The notes beneath the pieces are model-generated. The model made no database searches and was not told where the DNA came from. It saw nothing but the letters and a program-made list of their open reading frames with translations. A stretch of DNA of 64,000 nucleotides from Brevundimonas sp. (GTDB lineage Bacteria; Pseudomonadota; Alphaproteobacteria; Caulobacterales; Caulobacteraceae). The translations under genes were made by a program, and so were the position numbers. The DNA lies in assembly GCA_003248965.1 (NCBI GenBank), contig QFQU01000018.1, forward strand, positions 12,841 through 76,840. The letters run 5' to 3'. Shown here in pieces: positions 18,127-26,493 of this stretch. Numbering within the stretch: position 1 is the stretch's first letter; the number at the start of each line of letters is the position of its first letter.

Positions 18127-19827
18127 ATGACTCTGGATCGCCGCAGTCTTCTGGGCCTGATCGGGGCGGGCGCCGCCACGCCCGCCGTGGCCAAGTCGGC
18201 CAACACCGGCAAGGTCGCCTTCCTGCATGGGGTAGCCAGCGGCGATCCGGGGTCGCACTCGGCCGTTTTCTGGACGCGCGTGACGCCTGAAGCGGGCGCG
18301 GGCGGCGATGTCGCGGTCACGCTGGAGGTGGCGCGCGATGACGCCTTCCGCGATGTCGTACGCCGGGTGTCCAATCTGAAAGCGGGCGCCGAGCGCGACT
18401 TCACCGTCAAGCACGAACTGGACGATGCGGTGCTTCGTCCAAATACGGACTATTTCTATCGTTTCATCGCCAACGGCGTCACCTCGCCGGTCGGCCGGGT
18501 GCGGACCCTGCCCGAAGCTCAGACGCCGGACGTGGTTCTGGCGGTGGTGTCGTGCCAGCTCTATCCCGGCGGCCTGTTCAACGCCTATGACGCCGTTTCG
18601 AAGCTGGAGCGGGTCGATGCGGTCGTGCATCTGGGCGATTACATCTACGAATACGGCGCGGCGGCGGGCGACTACGGCATGGATCACGGGGCGCGCCTGA
18701 ACCGCATCCCCGAACCGCCGCACGAGATCGTCACCCTGGCCGACTACCGGACGCGCCATGCCCAGTACAAGACCGATCGCGACCTGCAGGCCGCCCATGC
18801 CCGTGCGCCCTTCATCTGCGTCTGGGACGATCACGAGGTGGCCAACGACACCTGGAACACCGGCGCGCAGAACCATCAGCCCGAGAGCGAGGGCGATTTC
18901 AGCATTCGCAAGGCTGCCGCCTTGCGCGCCTACTATGAATGGATGCCGATCCGCGAGGCGCGGCCCGAGGCCCTGAAGGAGGCGATCCAGCGGACCTTCC
19001 ACTTCGGCGATCTGGCCAGCCTGATCATGGTGGAAACCCGGTTGCAGGGGCGGACCGAGCAACTGGACTACGCCCGGGATTTGACGTTCAAGCCCGGGCA
19101 GGACGGCAAGCCGGTTCCTGACGTCGAGGCCTTCATGGCGAAGCGGGCCGATCCTTCGCGCGATCTGATGGACGACGCCCAGAGAGGCTGGCTGCAAGGC
19201 GAACTGCGGGCTTCGCGTGAGGTTGGGCGTCCGTGGCAGGTGCTGGGCAACCAGGTGGTGATGGCGCGGGTCGCCGGTCCCAATGTGGCGGACATGATGC
19301 CGCCGGAGGCTGTGCAGGGTTTTCTAGAGAGCCTGCCGGAAAGCGTGCGGGCGGAGGTCGCCCTGTCGGTCGAACTGTTCCGACTCGGCATGCCGTTCAA
19401 CCTCGACGCCTGGGACGGTTATCCGACGGCGCGCGAACGCCTGTATCGGGCCTTCAAGGCGGCGAACGTCCAGCCCATCGTCCTGGCGGGTGACAGCCAT
19501 GCCTTCTGGGTCAATGATCTGAAGGACGACGCCGGGGAGCGCCGCGCGGTGGAGTTTGGCGCCAGTTCGATCTCCAGCCCCTCGCCCGGCGACGCGATCG
19601 GCGGCGGCTTCCCCCTGGGCCAGCTTCTGACGGCGACCAATCCGGAGGTTGTCTTCTGCGACCAGTCGGCCAAGGGTTTCATCCTGCTGACCCTGGACCG
19701 GACGACGGCGAGGGCCGAACTGACCGCCGTCTCGACCATACTGGCCAAGCCTTATCAGACGCGGGTGCTGAAGTCCTGGCAGGTGACGCGCGACGCCGTG
19801 GGCCTGACGGCGCCGGTCGAAGTCTGA
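18127..19827 (+). CDS. phoD: Alkaline phosphatase D (PhoD) family phosphodiesterase/phosphatase
   Basis: This 566-residue protein starts with a twin-arginine signal (DRRSLLGLIGAGAATPAVA), followed by an N-terminal Ig-like PhoD domain (HGVASGDPGSHSAVFWTRV) and the metallophosphatase core with VVHLGDYIYEYG and WDDHEVANDTW. PhoD enzymes are Ca/Fe-dependent, exported by Tat and release phosphate from phosphomono- or diesters. It follows the TBDR gene by eight bases, so receptor and enzyme probably handle one phosphorylated substrate. The family is certain; the substrate is not. Confidence 0.92.
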   Translation: MTLDRRSLLGLIGAGAATPAVAKSANTGKVAFLHGVASGDPGSHSAVFWTRVTPEAGAGGDVAVTLEVARDDAFRDVVRRVSNLKAGAERDFTVKHELDDAVLRPNTDYFYRFIANGVTSPVGRVRTLPEAQTPDVVLAVVSCQLYPGGLFNAYDAVSKLERVDAVVHLGDYIYEYGAAAGDYGMDHGARLNRIPEPPHEIVTLADYRTRHAQYKTDRDLQAAHARAPFICVWDDHEVANDTWNTGAQNHQPESEGDFSIRKAAALRAYYEWMPIREARPEALKEAIQRTFHFGDLASLIMVETRLQGRTEQLDYARDLTFKPGQDGKPVPDVEAFMAKRADPSRDLMDDAQRGWLQGELRASREVGRPWQVLGNQVVMARVAGPNVADMMPPEAVQGFLESLPESVRAEVALSVELFRLGMPFNLDAWDGYPTARERLYRAFKAANVQPIVLAGDSHAFWVNDLKDDAGERRAVEFGASSISSPSPGDAIGGGFPLGQLLTATNPEVVFCDQSAKGFILLTLDRTTARAELTAVSTILAKPYQTRVLKSWQVTRDAVGLTAPVEV

Positions 19828-19878
19828 CACCTCAAATCACAGGCTTGGTTCGCCCGTCACCCGCCCTGGCGGCTCCGT

Positions 19879-21330
19879 TTAATCTCTGTAATTAAGGGCC
19901 GGGGCGCGGTCGCCGAGGAGGGCGTGGTAGTGGAAGTCCGGGCCGCGGCGACGTTCGAATTCGGTCTTGGCGGCGGCGACTGTCTCGGGGCTCTGGAACA
20001 GTTCGGCGGTGGTCAGGGCCAGGGTCTTGGCCGCCAGGTGGGCGCCTTTCAGGCCGATGGAAGAGCCCGCCGCCACCACGTTCTGCCAGCTGTGGCCGGC
20101 CGATCCGGGCACGAAGGTCGCCGTGGACAGGCCGACCGTCGGCGTGACCCAGGACACGTCCGAAACGTCGGTCGAGCCGCCGAAATCGCCGCCGATCACC
20201 GCCGGCTCGATCTCTCCGACGCTGGACAGCGGAGGCTTGGAGGCCAGGGTCTTCTGGATTTCCGTGGCGAGGGCGACTTCTTCCGGTGTCCAGGTTATGC
20301 CGCCGACGGCATGTAGATTGCGGTCCATAACCGTCATCAGGGCTTCGTTCGGCAGCATGGAATAGACGCCGCCGATGGCCTCGAACTCGACCCGCGTGCC
20401 GGTGCCGAGCGCGGCGCCGTCGGCCGCCTTTTTCACCCGCTCCAGCACGTCACGGACGACCTGCGGATCGGTGTGGCGGACGTAATAGTAGCTTTCGGCG
20501 AAGGCCGGGACGACGTTCGGCGCGCGGCCGCCGTCGGTGATGACATAGTGGATGCGGGTGCGGTCGGGCACGTGTTCGCGCATCAGATTGACCATGGCGT
20601 TCATGGCCTCGACCGCGTCCAGGGCCGAACGGCCCTTGTCCGGCGCGGCGGCGGCGTGGGCGGCCGTGCCGTAGAAACGGAACTTGCCCGAGACATTGGC
20701 CATGGTGTCGCCCTGGCGGGCGCTGTTGACGTCGCCGGGATGCCAGTGGACGGCGACGTCCACGTCGTCGAACAGGCCGTCTCTGACCATATAGACCTTG
20801 CCCGATCCGCCCTCTTCGGCGGGGGTGCCATAGACGCGCAGCTCGCCCTTGATGTTGTTGGCGGCCATCCAGTCCTTGACCGCGATGGCGGCCTGGACCG
20901 AGGCGGCGCCGAACAGGTTGTGGCCGCAGCCGTGGCCGGCCGGGGCGCCGGCCGACTGCTGCACCGGGCTGAGGGTCTGGGACAGGCCCGGCAGGGCGTC
21001 GTATTCGGCCAGGATGGCGATGACCGGCCCATCACCAGACTTGTAGCTGGCCAGGAAGGCGGTGGGCTCGCCCGCTATTCCCGGGGTGACGGTGAAGCCC
21101 GCATCGCGAAGCTGTCCTTGAAGCAGGGCCGTGCTTTGGGTCTCCTGATAGCCCAGTTCCGCAAACTTCCAGATTTCCAGCGCCGCATGGTCCAGCGCGG
21201 GCTCGTTGCGCTCGACCGTGGAGACGATCTGGCGCTGGGCTTCGGGCGACAGTTCGGCCGCGACCGCGGGGGCGGCGAAACCGGCCAGGGCGGCGGCCAG
21301 CGTCAGGGCGCGTATCGAAACGGGCTTCAT
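19879..21330 (-). CDS. M20 family amidohydrolase, AbgB-like
   Basis: A 483-residue metallohydrolase with a signal peptide ending near residue 25 (PAVAAE). M20 metal and catalytic motifs are present: EYDALPG (Asp111), GHGCGH (132-137) and TPAEEGG (catalytic Glu about 172), plus a dimerisation domain containing AAHAAAAPDKG. AbgB-type members hydrolyse p-aminobenzoyl-glutamate or N-acyl amino acids. ATG 21330 is preceded by GGAG. The frame is open upstream into the TBDR gene but without homology. It lies 68 bp downstream of the TBDR on the same strand and is probably co-transcribed. Predicted export suggests periplasmic hydrolysis of what the receptor imports. Confidence 0.88.
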   Translation of the reverse strand: MKPVSIRALTLAAALAGFAAPAVAAELSPEAQRQIVSTVERNEPALDHAALEIWKFAELGYQETQSTALLQGQLRDAGFTVTPGIAGEPTAFLASYKSGDGPVIAILAEYDALPGLSQTLSPVQQSAGAPAGHGCGHNLFGAASVQAAIAVKDWMAANNIKGELRVYGTPAEEGGSGKVYMVRDGLFDDVDVAVHWHPGDVNSARQGDTMANVSGKFRFYGTAAHAAAAPDKGRSALDAVEAMNAMVNLMREHVPDRTRIHYVITDGGRAPNVVPAFAESYYYVRHTDPQVVRDVLERVKKAADGAALGTGTRVEFEAIGGVYSMLPNEALMTVMDRNLHAVGGITWTPEEVALATEIQKTLASKPPLSSVGEIEPAVIGGDFGGSTDVSDVSWVTPTVGLSTATFVPGSAGHSWQNVVAAGSSIGLKGAHLAAKTLALTTAELFQSPETVAAAKTEFERRRGPDFHYHALLGDRAPALNYRD

Positions 21331-21398
21331 CGAGGGGAACTCCGGAAACTTGGTAGGGAAGGCGGAAGGCGACGGCCCTCCGCCTCTTTGCGAGATTT

Positions 21399-24300
21399 TC
21401 AGAAGGTCTTGCGCAGGCTGACGTACCAGTATCGGCCGTAGGGCTGATACACGGTGCCGACATACCCTGCGGCCGAAAGGGGCGGCTGCTCGTCGGTCAG
21501 GTTGCGCACGCCCAGACGGACCGATGTGTCGGAAAGCATGCCTTGGTCGAACTGGTACTCGGCGTAGAGGTTGGCCGTTAGGGTCGAATCCACCGTCCAG
21601 TAATCGCCGGCCGAGTTGACCAGGCTGCTGTCGTACAGCGACGAAATATACTGGCTGAAGGCGCCGACCGTCAGGTTCTGATAGCGCCAGCTTCCGGACA
21701 GGGACCACTTCCATTCCGGACGGCCCAGGTCGTTGATCAGGTCGCCCATCCGGCCGCCGAAGGTGATGGAGGCGGGAATGGCGCCGGCGTCGCGCGCGGC
21801 CTGCAGCTCCTGCATGCCCGGCGACATTTCCAGATAGTATTTGATCAGGTGCGAGACGTTCAGGTTCAGGCTGAAATCCCCGACCCGCGTGCCGCGCAGG
21901 TTCCACATCACGCCCAGGTCCAGCCCTTCGACCGTCTGGGGTTGCTGGTTGCTGTAGACATCGGTGATGTACTGCACCTCGCCGACCGGGGTCAGGCCGG
22001 TGCCGGCGAAGATGGCCTGGTCCGCCGCCGTCGGATCGGCGCGTATGACATTAGGGTTGGAGCCGCCGCTCTTGCGCAGCAGATAGTCCAGGATCAGGGC
22101 GTTCTGGCCCCGGAACAGGCCGACCATGCCGGTCTGTTCGACCTTCCACAGGTCCGCCGTGACGGTGAAGTTCCCCAGTTGCTCGGGCAGGAAGCGCGGC
22201 TGGATCACCACGCCGACCGAGGTGGTTTCGGACTCTTCGGGTTGCAGGTCCGGATTGCCCGAGCGCCGCTCGGCCGTCAGCTTGCGGACGTGGGTCTGGG
22301 TGGCGTTGGCCTTGTCGGCGAAGGTGTTGGGAATCTGCGACACGGTGCTGGCGCCGCACTGGTTCATATTGGTGATGGCGCCGCGACGCAGCAGGGCCTC
22401 GCAGTAGATATAGTCGTTGGAGCTGTTGGACCGCGTGATCACCGTGGCGTTGATCTGCTCCAGATTGGGGGCGCGGAAGCCCTGGGCCCAGGAGGCGCGG
22501 ATGCGGAAGCCGTCGACGATGTCCCAGGCGCCGGCGATCTTGGGCTTGGCCACGTCGCCGAAGTCCGAATAGTTTTCGAACCGGCCTGCCAGTTGAACCT
22601 CCAGATTATGCACCAGAGGGATGTTCATCTCGGGCGAGACGAGGGGGGCGGCGACTTCCAGATAGGCCGAGAAGACGTCGCGTTCGCCGTAGGTGTCCGG
22701 GTTCTCGGACGAGTTGATCAGGTCGCTGTAGGTCGCGCCCGACTTGTCAGTATAGCGGATCGTGCCGTCGATGCGGCTGTCGCGGTCGTCCAACTGGCTT
22801 TCGGTGCGGAATTCGATGCCCGCCGCCAGGCCGACGGGGCCCGCGGGCAGTTGGAAGACGTCCGGGCGCGAAATCTTGAAGTCCCACAGGCCCAGTTCGG
22901 TCTTGGTCTTGCGCACCATGTCCACGCGGATGGCGTCCAGCGCCGCCTGGTTGGACGGGGTGGAATCGCCAAAGCGCGGATTGGCCGGATCGCCGCCGTT
23001 GAAGAAGTTGTAGGCGTCGGGCGTCGACTTGGCGGCCCACTCGGCCAGTTTGGTCGTGGAGATGTTGTCCGACACGTCCTTGGCCGACGCTTCGGACCAG
23101 ACGAGCGCCGATTCCCAACGCCAGCCGCGCCAGTCGCCGCGCAGCCCGCCCAGGATGCGGTACTGTTCGTTGGTGACATCGACGTTGATCGGTCCCATGT
23201 CGTTGAAGCGATAGCCGGTCAGACGGACATCGCGCTGGAACGGGTTGTAATAGTTGGTCCCCGGAATGGTCATGACCACCGACGACAGGGTGTTGATCGG
23301 CGCCTGACGGGCGTGGGACTGGGCGCGATAGCCGCCCAATTCTCCGAAGAACTCCACCGCGTCGTTGATCTTGTAACGACCGGTCAGGAACAGGTTGTAG
23401 CGGTCGATTTCGGGGACGACGGTCAGGTTTTCCTGGGCCGTGTCGGCCAATAGCGACGGGTCGATGTTGGTCGTCTTCTTCAGGCACAGGCCGTTGGCCA
23501 GGGCGGCGGCGCAGCCGCTGAGCGTCGACGGCTGGATGGTGAAGGTGGTGAAGCCCGTCACCGCGCCATAGCTGGCCGAGCCGCTCGCCACCGTGAATTG
23601 GCCCCAAGGCGTCAGGGACGACAGGCCGTTCAGGCCCGAGTTGTTTTCGAAGCCGGTCCCTGCGAACAGCGGTCGTTTGTCGTCCGAGGCCGTATAGGGT
23701 TGCTCCAGCGTGGTCAGTTCGCTGCGGTGGTCGTAGTTGAAGAAGGCCGAGACATTGCCGCGTCCCTCGGCGATGTCCTGACCGCCGTAAAGCGAGAAGT
23801 TGAACTCGCGCAGGCCCGTGCCCTCGGCGCCGCCGTACTGGCTGGAGACGGTCCAGTCGGTCATGTCGTCGCGCAGCACGGTGTTGACCACGCCCGCCAC
23901 CGCGTCCGCGCCATAGATGGCGGCGGCGCCGTCGCGCAGCACCTCCAGACGCTTCAGGCCCGACACCGGAATGGCGTTGGTGTTGTAGGTCAGGACCGGC
24001 ACCAGATGCTCGTTGGCCTGGGACGTCGGGTGGCCCACGACGCGGCGGCCGTTCAGCAGGACCAGGGTGTTGCCGATGCCGAGGTTGCGCAGATTGACCG
24101 AGCCCGTGTCGCCACGCGCCGAGTTGGAGGAGGCCGGCAGATAGGCAGAGTTGAACGTCACGTCGCCCATCTGGGGGATGGAGCGCAGCAGTTCGTCGCC
24201 AGACGATGCCGCCGTCGCCAGGATCTGCTCTTCGCCGATGACCGTGACGGGCAGGGCCGCCGTCACCTTGGCGCCCCGGATCTGGGAGCCGACCACCACG

Positions 24301-24428
24301 ACCTCGTCGACCTCGGCGGGTTGCGGGTCCGCCGCCTCCTGCGCGACGGCGGCGGTGGCGGCCCCGAACAGAGCCGTCGTGGCCAACATGGCCGTCTTCA
24401 GGCTGCGGTGAGCGAAGGTTGCACGCAT
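21399..24428 (-). CDS. Large TonB-dependent outer-membrane receptor
   Basis: A 1,009-residue TBDR with a signal peptide ending near residue 30 (AAVAQEA), box VDEVVVVGSQIRG, plug with NTLVLLNGRRVV and RDGAAAIYGADAVAGVVN, and a barrel ending in Phe (VSLRKTF). This VVVGSRI class of about 1,000 residues is frequent in Caulobacterales, Xanthomonads and Alteromonads and is often linked to peptide or oligosaccharide use. It is a clear paralogue of the receptor at 48619; many plug segments align. It leads an operon with the M20 hydrolase and is divergent from gamma-glutamyltransferase, pointing to peptide or glutamyl-conjugate uptake by inference. Confidence 0.93.
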   Translation of the reverse strand: MRATFAHRSLKTAMLATTALFGAATAAVAQEAADPQPAEVDEVVVVGSQIRGAKVTAALPVTVIGEEQILATAASSGDELLRSIPQMGDVTFNSAYLPASSNSARGDTGSVNLRNLGIGNTLVLLNGRRVVGHPTSQANEHLVPVLTYNTNAIPVSGLKRLEVLRDGAAAIYGADAVAGVVNTVLRDDMTDWTVSSQYGGAEGTGLREFNFSLYGGQDIAEGRGNVSAFFNYDHRSELTTLEQPYTASDDKRPLFAGTGFENNSGLNGLSSLTPWGQFTVASGSASYGAVTGFTTFTIQPSTLSGCAAALANGLCLKKTTNIDPSLLADTAQENLTVVPEIDRYNLFLTGRYKINDAVEFFGELGGYRAQSHARQAPINTLSSVVMTIPGTNYYNPFQRDVRLTGYRFNDMGPINVDVTNEQYRILGGLRGDWRGWRWESALVWSEASAKDVSDNISTTKLAEWAAKSTPDAYNFFNGGDPANPRFGDSTPSNQAALDAIRVDMVRKTKTELGLWDFKISRPDVFQLPAGPVGLAAGIEFRTESQLDDRDSRIDGTIRYTDKSGATYSDLINSSENPDTYGERDVFSAYLEVAAPLVSPEMNIPLVHNLEVQLAGRFENYSDFGDVAKPKIAGAWDIVDGFRIRASWAQGFRAPNLEQINATVITRSNSSNDYIYCEALLRRGAITNMNQCGASTVSQIPNTFADKANATQTHVRKLTAERRSGNPDLQPEESETTSVGVVIQPRFLPEQLGNFTVTADLWKVEQTGMVGLFRGQNALILDYLLRKSGGSNPNVIRADPTAADQAIFAGTGLTPVGEVQYITDVYSNQQPQTVEGLDLGVMWNLRGTRVGDFSLNLNVSHLIKYYLEMSPGMQELQAARDAGAIPASITFGGRMGDLINDLGRPEWKWSLSGSWRYQNLTVGAFSQYISSLYDSSLVNSAGDYWTVDSTLTANLYAEYQFDQGMLSDTSVRLGVRNLTDEQPPLSAAGYVGTVYQPYGRYWYVSLRKTF

Positions 24429-24731
24429 GGTCTTGTCATCCCCGGTTACTGATCATCGAACTCGGCATCCCCCGACGTTCATGCGACGCGCGATCGACAC
24501 GCCCTTCCCCAAGAAGGACGGTCACAGACGAAACGCCGCGCTCAAGACTAGAAACCGCCACAATGACAACGTCAACCGCTAAGGGTCAAAATTTACATGT
24601 GATGCATATTTAGAGCAAAATAATCACCGGTTGTGCGCCTTGAATCAATGCATGGCGCAATGCTATCGCTGACAGTGTGTTTTGTTTCGGCTGGTTGGGG
24701 CCGGTCGCAGTCGCCCTGGGGGGAGTTGTCC
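24429..24731. other. Divergent intergenic region between TBDR and gamma-glutamyltransferase genes
   Basis: This 303-bp region has an AT-rich core at about 24585-24625 that holds the best promoter candidate (minus strand). On the plus side GCGCC and GGCGC form an inverted repeat around a TTGAAT element. No small gene is evident. Confidence 0.55.
24590..24618 (-). promoter_or_regulatory. Candidate promoter of the TBDR-M20 operon
   Basis: On the minus strand TTGCTC (24618-24613) and TAAATT (24595-24590) are separated by exactly 17 bp. The start would be near 24583, giving a leader of about 155 bases. Read by eye from a locally AT-rich stretch. Confidence 0.35.
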
Positions 24732-26471
24732 GTGCGTTCACAGATGAGGTTTGCGGCCGTCGCGATCGCTGCGCTTTTGGCAGGCTGGCCGGCCCTGGCC
24801 CAGGAGACGTCGGCCCCGGTTCGGCCTACCACGGGCAGCGGCGGGGACATTGTCGGCTACGGCCAGATCCACAGTCCGCTCGTCGGACGTGGCGGGATGG
24901 TTGTCAGCCAGAGCGACCCCGCCACCCGGGTCGGCGTGGACGTGCTGAGGCGTGGCGGTAATGCAGTGGATGCGGCCATCGCCGTGGCCTTCGCCGAGGC
25001 CGTGACCCTGCCGCGCGCCGGCAATATCGGCGGCTCGGGCTATATGGTCGCGCACATGGCGGCGACGGCGGATCGACCGGCCCAGGACATCGCCATCAAC
25101 TATTATGGCGTGGCCCCGGCCGCGACGACGCCCGAGCTTCTGCTCGGGGCTGACGGCAAGTTCGACCGCTCCAAGCCCTCGGGCTTCATCAACGTCGCCG
25201 TGCCCGGCACCGTCATGGGCATGTGGGAGGCGCACCGGCGTTTCGGCTCCATGCCCTGGGCCGATCTGATCGCGCCCGCCATTCGTCTGGCCGAGGACGG
25301 CTATGTTCTGTCGGATGGCGAAGCGGACGCAACCGCCGGCCGCGCGCGCGTTCTGGCCACGGACCCCGGCGCGCGAGAAGCCTATCTGAAGCCGGACGGC
25401 ACACCCTATCGGGCGGGCGAAGTCTTCCGTCAGCCGCTGCTGGCCGAAAGCCTGCGCAAGGTGGCGCGGGGCGGGGCGGACGAATTCTATCGCGGCGAGC
25501 TGGCGCGTCAGATTGTGGCGGGCATCCAGGCGCGGGGCGGGGTCATCACCTTGGCCGACATGGCCGCCTATCGCGCCGATGTGTCCGAGCCGATCTGGGG
25601 CAGCTATCGTGGAAACCGCATCGCCTATATGCCGCCGACCGCCTCGGGCGTCAGCGTCGCCGAGGCCCTGAACCTGCTGGAGCATTTCGACCTGAAGGCC
25701 ATGGGCTGGGGCAGCGTCGACAGTCTGCACCTGATTTCGGAGGCGATGAAGATCACCTCGTCCGACCGACGGCTGATCGGCGGAGCGCCGCAGTGGAACG
25801 CGCCGGCCCACGGCCTGGCCAGCAAGGGTTACGCCGCCGAACGGGTGAAGCTGATCTCGCTGGAGCGTTCGCTGGGCGCCGACGACATCCCCGAGGGCAA
25901 TCCCTATCCGTTCGAGAGCAAGGACACGACCCACTTCTCGGTGGCGGACGACCGGGGCAATGCGGTCTCGAACACCTACACCCTGTCCAACTCCTACGGC
26001 GCGCACGTCGCCCCTGTTGGGACCGGCATCCTGCTGAACAACAATCTGGACAACTTCGCCTGGGGCACACGCGACCAGCCGAACTCGCCCGCGCCGGGCA
26101 AGCGGCTGGGTTCGACCATCACGCCGATGATCGTGTTCAAGGACGACAAGCCCTGGCTGGTCACGGGCACCCCAGGCGGCGGCTATATCATCGCCACCAT
26201 GGTCCAGCTGATCTCCAACGTCATCGACCACGACCTGAACATCGCCGAGGCCGCCATGCGGCCTCGCCTGAACCAGGGCGGCGGCGACAGCCCGCTGGAA
26301 CTGGAAGGCGGCTTTTCGCCGGACGTGGAGCGTCTGCTGCGCGCGCGCGGCCATACGGTTCGGCCGTCCATGACCATGGGCAGCACCCAGTCGATCATGA
26401 TCGAGGGCGACCGCTTCCTGGGCGCCGCCGACACGCGCCGGCCCGACGCCCTGGCGTTGGGCGTGCGTTAA
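24732..26471 (+). CDS. ggt: Gamma-glutamyltransferase
   Basis: The 579-residue precursor has a signal peptide (RFAAVAIAALLAGWPALAQ), the large-subunit motif GGNAVDAAIAVAFAEAVT, and the autoprocessing site TTHFSV with the N-terminal nucleophile Thr at about residue 399. The small subunit has GNAVSNTYTLSNSYGA and GTPGGGYI. The periplasmic enzyme cleaves the gamma-glutamyl bond of glutathione and related compounds. GTG 24732 is preceded by GGGAG with six to seven bases spacing; ATG 24744 is an alternative. It is followed after 22 bp by a metalloprotease and is divergent from a TBDR-amidohydrolase operon. Confidence 0.93.
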   Translation: MRSQMRFAAVAIAALLAGWPALAQETSAPVRPTTGSGGDIVGYGQIHSPLVGRGGMVVSQSDPATRVGVDVLRRGGNAVDAAIAVAFAEAVTLPRAGNIGGSGYMVAHMAATADRPAQDIAINYYGVAPAATTPELLLGADGKFDRSKPSGFINVAVPGTVMGMWEAHRRFGSMPWADLIAPAIRLAEDGYVLSDGEADATAGRARVLATDPGAREAYLKPDGTPYRAGEVFRQPLLAESLRKVARGGADEFYRGELARQIVAGIQARGGVITLADMAAYRADVSEPIWGSYRGNRIAYMPPTASGVSVAEALNLLEHFDLKAMGWGSVDSLHLISEAMKITSSDRRLIGGAPQWNAPAHGLASKGYAAERVKLISLERSLGADDIPEGNPYPFESKDTTHFSVADDRGNAVSNTYTLSNSYGAHVAPVGTGILLNNNLDNFAWGTRDQPNSPAPGKRLGSTITPMIVFKDDKPWLVTGTPGGGYIIATMVQLISNVIDHDLNIAEAAMRPRLNQGGGDSPLELEGGFSPDVERLLRARGHTVRPSMTMGSTQSIMIEGDRFLGAADTRRPDALALGVR

Positions 26472-26493
26472 GCGGCGGTTTGGGGAGGCGAGG

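Noticed and set aside
21849..23453. 534-codon open frame antisense to the TBDR
   Set aside because: Composition (Val/Gly/Arg/Gln-rich) is that of a reverse frame of a receptor gene, and there is no ribosome site or domain.
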